A stretch of 11,873 bases of DNA from the NCBI GenBank assembly GCA_046726955.1, contig JBKPBQ010000082.1:1-11873 (forward strand), given 5' to 3'. Shown here piece after piece: positions 6,890 to 11,873 of this stretch. The position numbers and the translations under genes were made by a program. Each line of letters begins with the position of its first letter. Position 1 is the stretch's first letter. The stretch is from CAVPGH01 sp046726955. GTDB lineage: Bacteria; Acidobacteriota; Vicinamibacteria; Fen-336. Below the pieces are notes generated by a model. The model ran no database searches. It was given only the letters and a program-made list of their open reading frames with translations, and was not told the origin of the DNA.

Positions 6890-6924
6890 CGACCCGAATA
6901 TGAAACCGCAACCGAATCGGGTCG
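6890..6924. terminator. Inverted repeat in the convergent gap, possible bidirectional terminator
   Basis: CGACCCGA (6890-6897) and TCGGGTCG (6917-6924) are perfect 8-base inverted arms around a 19-base loop, in the 98-base gap between two convergent genes. Position and symmetry suit a terminator for both strands. There is no T-tract, and the loop is long, so it is not a textbook intrinsic terminator. A small extra stem (CGCGC, TTC, GCGCG at 6879-6891) overlaps its left arm. The repeat is visible; the function is inferred. Confidence 0.35.
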
Positions 6925-6938
6925 AGGTATCGATCTCG

Positions 6939-8402
6939 CTACCGGGAAGACCCCCCGCTGGTGGTTGTCGCCGTGCCCGCAGCTGCCTCCGGCGCGGGCG
7001 GCCAGCCGCCGCCCAGCGCCTTGTAGAGCCGTACGAGCGACGTGAGGTGGGCCCCGATCGCCTGGGCCTCGTCCATCTCCGACCCGAAGAGCGACCGCTG
7101 GGCGTCCAGGACCTCGAGGTAGGCCGCGACGCCGCCCTTGTACCGCAGCTCCGCCAGCTCGAGGACCTTCCGCTCGGCGAGGACCCGGCTGCCCTGGGCC
7201 AGGCGCTGCTCCCCCGTCTTGCGGTAGGCGGTGAGAGCGTCGTCGGTCTCGCGGAAGGCCTGGAGGATCGTCCGCTCGTAGGCGTAGAGGGTCTGGCGCT
7301 GCTGCGACTCCGTGATCTCCACCCGCCGCTTGTTCTTGCCGGCGTTGAAGATGGGCTGCAGCAGGTTGCCGATGATGTTCCAGGACTTGCTCGGCCCCTC
7401 GAACAGCGTGTCGATGTCGGTGCTCGTGAAGCCGAAGGCGCCGGTGAGGGCGATGCGCGGGAAGAGGAGCGCCTTGGCCTGGCCGATGTTGGCGGTGGCC
7501 GCGGCGAGCTGCTGCTCGGCCTCGCGGATGTCGGGACGCCGCTCGAGGAGCGCAGCGGGCAGGCCCGCGGGGACCGCTTCCGGCATCTTCTGCTCCGACA
7601 CGGAGACGCCCCGGAGGACCGGCCCCGGGTTGCGTCCGAGGAGCACGCCCAGCTCGTTCTCCTTGGCGGCGATGAGGCGCTCCAGGTCGAAGATGATCGC
7701 CTCCACGCGGTGCAGCTCGGCCTCCGCCTGGCGCATGTCCACTTCGGGAGTCAAGCCGCCCTCGAAGCGGTCCTTGGCGAGCTGCAGGGACTCGACGCGC
7801 GTGCCGATGGTGCGCCGCGCGATCTCGAGCTGGAGGTCGAGGTCACGGAGCTCCAGGTAGGCGCTGGCCACGTCGGACACGAGCGTGAGCACGGCCGATC
7901 GGCGGGCTTCCTGGGTGCCGAGGAAGAGCGCGCGCTGGGCCTCCGTGGCCCGCCGAATCCGACCGAAGAAGTCGAGCTCCCAGGAGAGGTCGCCGGTGAC
8001 GGCGAAGATGGAGGTCTCGGTGGGGCCCGCCTTTCCCTCTCCTTCGGGCGTGTGGACGAGGCTGCCCGCATTGAAGCGCAGGCGTCCGGCCACGGCATTC
8101 AGGTCCACCTGCGGCCAGAGGTCGGCCTTCGTGAACCCGTAACGCGCCCGCGCCTCCTCCACGCGCTCCACCGCGATCTTCAGGTCCTTGTTCTCCTGGA
8201 GCGCGATCCTCACCAGCTCCTGAAGCGTGGGGTCCTGGAAGACCTCCCACCAGGGCGCGTTGGCCAGGCTCTCCGCCTCCGCGGTCGGGAGGTCGCGCCA
8301 CGTGGGGGGCACGGGGACCTCGGGGCGCTTGTAGTTCGGGCCGAGGGCGCACGCCGCCGAGGAGATGAGAGCCAGGGAAAGGGCCGCCAGGCGCCGAGCC
8401 AT
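6939..8402 (-). CDS. NodT-family RND outer-membrane channel lipoprotein
   Basis: The start is the ATG at 8402-8400, which overlaps the pump's stop as TGATG. GGAGG lies 9 bases upstream (8412-8416, reverse strand), inside the pump gene. The frame remains open upstream but there only shadows the pump. The product is 487 residues. It begins with a lipoprotein signal: MARRLAALSLALISSAAC with the lipid-bearing Cys18, then GPNYKRPEVPVPPTWRD, the hallmark N-terminus of this family (TolC-like outer-membrane factors such as OprM). Two repeated outer-membrane efflux domains follow (about 65-255 and 280-465), with long helices such as ALQENKDLKIAVERVEEARARYGF and, in the second, RRPDIREAEQQLAAATANIGQAKALLFPRIALTGAFG. 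The tail is Ala/Thr/Ser/Gly-rich. It would form the trimeric outer-membrane and periplasmic tunnel for the pump encoded just upstream. It is the last gene of the operon. Length and motifs are normal for an intact member. Confidence 0.95.
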   Translation of the reverse strand: MARRLAALSLALISSAACALGPNYKRPEVPVPPTWRDLPTAEAESLANAPWWEVFQDPTLQELVRIALQENKDLKIAVERVEEARARYGFTKADLWPQVDLNAVAGRLRFNAGSLVHTPEGEGKAGPTETSIFAVTGDLSWELDFFGRIRRATEAQRALFLGTQEARRSAVLTLVSDVASAYLELRDLDLQLEIARRTIGTRVESLQLAKDRFEGGLTPEVDMRQAEAELHRVEAIIFDLERLIAAKENELGVLLGRNPGPVLRGVSVSEQKMPEAVPAGLPAALLERRPDIREAEQQLAAATANIGQAKALLFPRIALTGAFGFTSTDIDTLFEGPSKSWNIIGNLLQPIFNAGKNKRRVEITESQQRQTLYAYERTILQAFRETDDALTAYRKTGEQRLAQGSRVLAERKVLELAELRYKGGVAAYLEVLDAQRSLFGSEMDEAQAIGAHLTSLVRLYKALGGGWPPAPEAAAGTATTTSGGSSR

Positions 8403-11400
8403 CAGTGCGCGCCTCCGTGGGAGGGCGCGGGCTGGGGTGGGGAGACGGGGGCGGCGGCGTGCTTCTTGCGGCCTAACAGCTCGACGAACGCAAAGTTGCC
8501 CGGGATCAGGAACACCCCGAGGGCGGTGGCCACGAGCATGCCGAAGAAGACCGCGGTGCCCATCACGTTCTGCGCGCCCGCCCCCGCCCCGCTCGCCCGC
8601 ATCAGGGGGACGACGCCGAGGATGAAGGCGAAGGCGGTCATGAGGATGGGGCGGAAGCGCAGCCGGGCCGACTCGAGCGCGGCCTCCTCGATGCCCATCC
8701 CGTCCTGCTCGTGCTTGGCCTTGGCGAACTCCACGATGAGGATCGCGTTCTTGGCGGCGAGGCCGATGAGCATGATGTTGCCGATCTGGACGTAGACGTT
8801 GTTGTCGTAGCCCGCGAGCCAGACTCCGAAGAACGCGCCGAGGGCGACGAGGGGCGAGCCGAGGAGGACCGCCCAAGGCAGCCGCCAGCTCTCGTACATC
8901 GCGGCGAGCAGCAGGAAGACGAACACGATGGCCGCGATCAGCGTGGGCGTGGCGGGCGGGGCGATCTTCTCCTGGTAGGACAGCGAGGAGTAGGTGAAGC
9001 CCATCTCCGGGGGCATCGTCTCCCTGAAGACCGCCTCGAGGGCGGCGAGCGCCTGACCCGAAGCGTACCCGCGCCCCGGCACGCCGTTGAACTCGACCGA
9101 GCGCAGGAGGTTGAAGCGGTTGGTCAGCTCCGTCCCCCCCTGCGCGGTGATCGTGACGAGCGTCCCGAGCGGGATCATCTCGTTCGTGGTCTTGCTGCGC
9201 ACCCAGATCTCGCCGATGTCCTCCGGCTTCCTCCGGTAGTCGGCCTCGGACTGGATGTAGACGCGGAAGAGACGCCCGAAGCGATTGAAGTCGTTCACGT
9301 AGCTGCCGCCCAGGCTCGAGGCCAGCGCCTGGAAGGCCTCGTTCACGGGCACACCGAGCTTCCGCGCCTTCTCGCGGTCGAGCACCACCTTCACCTGGGG
9401 GTAGCGCGGGTCGAAGGACGTGAAGATGTTGCCGATCTCCGGGCGCTTGCGCGCCGCTTCGGAGAACTGCCGGCTCAGCTCGCCGAGGCGCTCGACGCTC
9501 ATGCTGCCGCTTCTGTCCTGGATCAGGAAGTTGAAGCCCGCGGAGGCGCCGAAGCCGGAGATCGTCGGAATGTTGAACGGGAAGATGATCGCGTCGGGAA
9601 TGCGGGCGACCTGGGTCTGGATCCGGCGCATGAAGCCGGTCACGTGCATCTCGGCGCCGTGGCGGTCGTGCCAGGGCTTCAAGCGGACGAAGATCGTCCC
9701 GAAGTTGGGCTGGTAGGTGCTGGTCACGACGCCGTAGCCGCCGATCGTCTGGTAGGACTCGACGCCCTCGGTCTTGCCCAGGATCTCCTCGACCTGGCCG
9801 AGCACGGCGCTCGTGCGCTCGAGCGACGCCGCCGGCGGCAGGGTCACGTTGACGCCGAAGATGCCCTGGTCCTCCTCCGGGATGAACCCGGCGGGCAGCG
9901 CTCCGCCGAAGAGACCCGCGCCCACCGCCACCAGCACCACGATACCGATCGTGAGGATCGAGCGGCGCACCAGCATCTGGGCGCCTTTGATGTAGCCGTT
10001 CGTCGCGCGCTCGAAGACCTTGTTGAAGCCGCCGAAGAACTTGCCCAGGATGCCGGTGGCCGGCTTCGCGGGCTTGAGCAGCATCGCCGCCAGCGCGGGC
10101 GACAGCGACAGCGCGCTGAACGCCGAGAGCAGCACCGAGATCGCGATGGTGAGCGCGAACTGCTGGTACATCTGGCCGGTCAGGCCGGGGATGAAGGCAA
10201 CCGGGACGAAGACCGCCGAGAGGATCAGGGCGATGCCGATCACGGGGGCCGACACCTCCTTCATCGCCTGGACGGTGGCGTCCTTGGGGCTCATTCCGTG
10301 CTCGATGTGGTGCATCACCGCTTCCACCACGACGATCGCGTCGTCCACCACGATGCCGATCGCGAGCACGAGACCGAACATCGAGAGCGTGTTCACCGAG
10401 AAGCCGAGCAGCGGGAAGAAGATGAAGGTTCCGACGAGCGACACGGGCACGGTGAGCAGCGGGATGATCGTGGCCCGCAGGTTCTGCAGGAAGATGAAGA
10501 CCACCAGCGTGACGAGCACGACCGCCTCGAGGAAGGTGTGGAAGATGGACTCGATCGAGGCTTCGACCGCCGGGGTCGTGTCGTAGACGATGCGATAGTC
10601 CATGTCGCTCGGGAAGAAAGTCTTCGCCGTCCGCATGGTCTCGTAGATGGCCTCGGCGGCCTTCAGCTGATTGGCGCCGGGGAGGAGGTAGACGGCCATG
10701 GCGCCCGCGCCCTTGCCGTCGAGGCGGCCGAAGGAGTTGTAGTCCTGCGAGCCGAGCTCGACCCGGCCCACGTCCTTGATGCGGATCTGGCCGCCCGTCT
10801 CCGTCTCGCGGATGATGATGTTCGCGAACTCGTCCTCGGTCACGAGGCGGCCGGGCGCGCTCACCGTGTAGGTGAACTCCTGGTCCTTGGGCGAGGGGCG
10901 CATCCCGACCCGGCCGGTGGGCGCCTGGAGGTTCTGCTCCTTGATCGCGGACATGACGTCGGCGGGCGTGAGGCCGAGCTTCGCGAGCTTGTCGGGCCTG
11001 AGCCAGATCCGCATGCCGTAGTCGGTGCCGCCGAAGAGGTCCACCTGGGCGATCCCGGGGATGCGCAGGAGCTGGTCGCGCAGGTTGATGCCGCAGTAGT
11101 TGATCAGGAAGTTGGCGTCGTAGGTGCCCTCCGGCGAGTAGAGCGAGATCAGCATCAGGATGCTGGGGCTCTGCTTCTTGACGGTGACCCCCTGCTGGGT
11201 CACTTCCTGGGGCAGGCGCGCCTGGGCCGAGGACACCCGGTTCTGGGTGAGCACGTTGGCCATGTCCTGGTTGGTGCCCACCTGGAAGTTGACGTCGAGC
11301 TGCATGCGGCCGTCGGAGGTGTTCGACGACTTCATGTAGATCATGCCCTCGACGCCGTTCACCTCCTGCTCGATCGGAGTGGCCACGGACTGCTCGACCG

Positions 11401-11566
11401 CCACCGCGGAGGCGCCGGGATAGGTCGCGGTGACGCGGATCGTGGGAGGGGCGAGGAAGGGGTACTGCTCGAAGCTGAGCCCGCGCAGGCTGTTGACGCC
11501 GAGGAGGACGGTGATGATCGCGATGACGATGGCGACGATCGGACGGCGGATGAAGAAGTTCGCCAT
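8402..11566 (-). CDS. RND multidrug efflux pump, inner-membrane subunit (HAE1 family, AcrB/MexF-like)
   Basis: This 1054-residue protein has the normal length for HAE1 transporters. It begins MANFFIRRPIVAIVIAIITV, the conserved cytoplasmic start and first helix. A large periplasmic porter/docking region follows (about 30-340), six membrane helices (about 340-560), a second periplasmic region (about 560-870) and six more helices (about 872-1030). The proton-relay residues of E. coli AcrB (Asp407, Asp408, Lys940, Arg971, Thr978) map to Asp408-Asp409 (GIVVDDAIV), Lys939 (AAKNAI), Arg970 and Thr977 (RFRPILMT), so the pump should be functional. Stretches such as INLRDQLLRIPGI, DLFGGTDYGMRIWL and KLAKLGLTPADV recall MexF/OqxB as much as AcrB; the substrate cannot be read from sequence. 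The C-terminus is short, Pro/His-rich and cytoplasmic. The gene starts 3 bases after the adaptor stop and ends overlapping the channel start, so all three are one operon; the promoter lies beyond the window. Confidence 0.97.
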   Translation of the reverse strand: MANFFIRRPIVAIVIAIITVLLGVNSLRGLSFEQYPFLAPPTIRVTATYPGASAVAVEQSVATPIEQEVNGVEGMIYMKSSNTSDGRMQLDVNFQVGTNQDMANVLTQNRVSSAQARLPQEVTQQGVTVKKQSPSILMLISLYSPEGTYDANFLINYCGINLRDQLLRIPGIAQVDLFGGTDYGMRIWLRPDKLAKLGLTPADVMSAIKEQNLQAPTGRVGMRPSPKDQEFTYTVSAPGRLVTEDEFANIIIRETETGGQIRIKDVGRVELGSQDYNSFGRLDGKGAGAMAVYLLPGANQLKAAEAIYETMRTAKTFFPSDMDYRIVYDTTPAVEASIESIFHTFLEAVVLVTLVVFIFLQNLRATIIPLLTVPVSLVGTFIFFPLLGFSVNTLSMFGLVLAIGIVVDDAIVVVEAVMHHIEHGMSPKDATVQAMKEVSAPVIGIALILSAVFVPVAFIPGLTGQMYQQFALTIAISVLLSAFSALSLSPALAAMLLKPAKPATGILGKFFGGFNKVFERATNGYIKGAQMLVRRSILTIGIVVLVAVGAGLFGGALPAGFIPEEDQGIFGVNVTLPPAASLERTSAVLGQVEEILGKTEGVESYQTIGGYGVVTSTYQPNFGTIFVRLKPWHDRHGAEMHVTGFMRRIQTQVARIPDAIIFPFNIPTISGFGASAGFNFLIQDRSGSMSVERLGELSRQFSEAARKRPEIGNIFTSFDPRYPQVKVVLDREKARKLGVPVNEAFQALASSLGGSYVNDFNRFGRLFRVYIQSEADYRRKPEDIGEIWVRSKTTNEMIPLGTLVTITAQGGTELTNRFNLLRSVEFNGVPGRGYASGQALAALEAVFRETMPPEMGFTYSSLSYQEKIAPPATPTLIAAIVFVFLLLAAMYESWRLPWAVLLGSPLVALGAFFGVWLAGYDNNVYVQIGNIMLIGLAAKNAILIVEFAKAKHEQDGMGIEEAALESARLRFRPILMTAFAFILGVVPLMRASGAGAGAQNVMGTAVFFGMLVATALGVFLIPGNFAFVELLGRKKHAAAPVSPPQPAPSHGGAH

Positions 11567-11569
11567 GGC

Positions 11570-11872
11570 CTAGCTGCTCTTCGCGCCCTTCGTCTCGGCC
11601 GCGGCGCCGGCGGACGCGTCCGGCGGAGCGCCCTCCTCGATCTTCACGACCTCCGGCTTCACCTTCACCCCCGACCGGACCTTCTGCAGCCCCTCGACCA
11701 CGATCCGGTCGCCGCCCTTGAGCCCGGCGTCTACCACCCAGAGCGTGCCGATCCGCGCCCCAGGCTTGACCATCCGGATCTCGACGGTGTCGTCACCGCC
11801 CACCACCGCGACGTTGTAGATGCCCTGCAGCTCGGAGACCGCACGCTGCGGCACGAGGATCGCGTTCGGCTT
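11570..11872 (-). CDS. RND periplasmic adaptor (membrane fusion protein), C-terminal end only
   Basis: The gene runs off the right edge of the window, so only about 100 C-terminal residues are seen; a GTG at 11854 is internal. Visible are NAILVPQRAVSELQGIYNV and AVVGGDDTVEIRMVKPGARIGTLWVV, then GLKGGDRIVVEGLQKVRSGVKV. These are the beta-barrel to membrane-proximal region of AcrA/MexA/MexE-type adaptors, where VP-x-x-AV and G-x-x-x-GD-x-VVVEG-x-x-[KR]-[VL]-x-x-G are family hallmarks. The tail is acidic then Ala-rich (EEGAPPDASAGAAAETKGAKSS). Adaptors are lipid- or signal-anchored periplasmic proteins that join pump and channel. Its TAG stop is 3 bases before the pump ATG, which fixes the order adaptor, pump, channel. 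The N-terminus, promoter and any regulator are outside the window. Confidence 0.93.
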   Translation of the reverse strand, partial: KPNAILVPQRAVSELQGIYNVAVVGGDDTVEIRMVKPGARIGTLWVVDAGLKGGDRIVVEGLQKVRSGVKVKPEVVKIEEGAPPDASAGAAAETKGAKSS

Positions 11873-11873
11873 C

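Noticed and set aside
6636..8795. Very long open frame on the + strand (719 codons) antisense to the channel and pump genes.
   Set aside because: It crosses the end of the M55 gene and runs opposite the strongly supported NodT-family gene. Its translation is Arg/Leu/Gly-rich with no recognisable domain, as expected from GC-rich antisense shadowing.
8403..8876. In-frame upstream extension of the NodT-family gene.
   Set aside because: It shadows the pump's C-terminus; the lipoprotein signal begins exactly at the ATG at 8402, which has GGAGG 9 bases upstream.

Overview
The window is very GC-rich DNA, coding almost end to end. The RND efflux operon with an outer-membrane channel shows a diderm (Gram-negative-type) bacterium. 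GC content, GTG starts, a secreted M55 peptidase and TPR/AAA fusion proteins fit Acidobacteriota or a myxobacterium-like deltaproteobacterial lineage. That placement is inference; there is no rRNA or marker gene to settle it. No tRNA, rRNA, CRISPR array, insertion sequence or attachment site was seen, and no gene-free stretch exceeds about 100 bases.

Region 1 (about 1-4216, + strand) is a tight, probably co-transcribed run of four genes: the C-terminal end of an actin/MreB/Hsp70-fold ATPase; an envelope-spanning protein with signal peptide, TPR repeats, an Ig-like domain, one membrane helix and a cytoplasmic AAA/STAND-type ATPase; a second, soluble ATPase of the same family that has a C-terminal winged helix; and an 86-residue protein whose GTG start overlaps the preceding stop. 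The two ATPases share a signature (NP-[YF]-IAG ... FFGR ... G-x-RR-x-GK-[TS]). I read this as a candidate undescribed envelope-to-cytoplasm NTPase system: periplasmic protein-interaction domains coupled to a cytoplasmic ATPase, a partner ATPase, an actin-like protein and a small accessory protein. This is the most interesting part of the window.

Region 2 (about 4213-5724, + strand) encodes a polytopic GT-C-like membrane protein. Its first membrane helix and DxDE loop motif are only complete if translation starts at a CTG overlapping the preceding stop codon, so it may be coupled to region 1.

Region 3 (5721-6840, + strand) is a secreted M55 (DppA-type) D-aminopeptidase with every expected metal-binding and catalytic position present, behind a plausible sigma70-type promoter.

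Region 4 (6939-11873, - strand) converges on region 3 and is a standard tripartite RND efflux operon, in transcription order: periplasmic adaptor (3' end only), HAE1-family inner-membrane pump with an intact proton-relay set, and NodT-family outer-membrane lipoprotein channel. The 98-base convergent gap holds an inverted repeat that could act as a bidirectional terminator.
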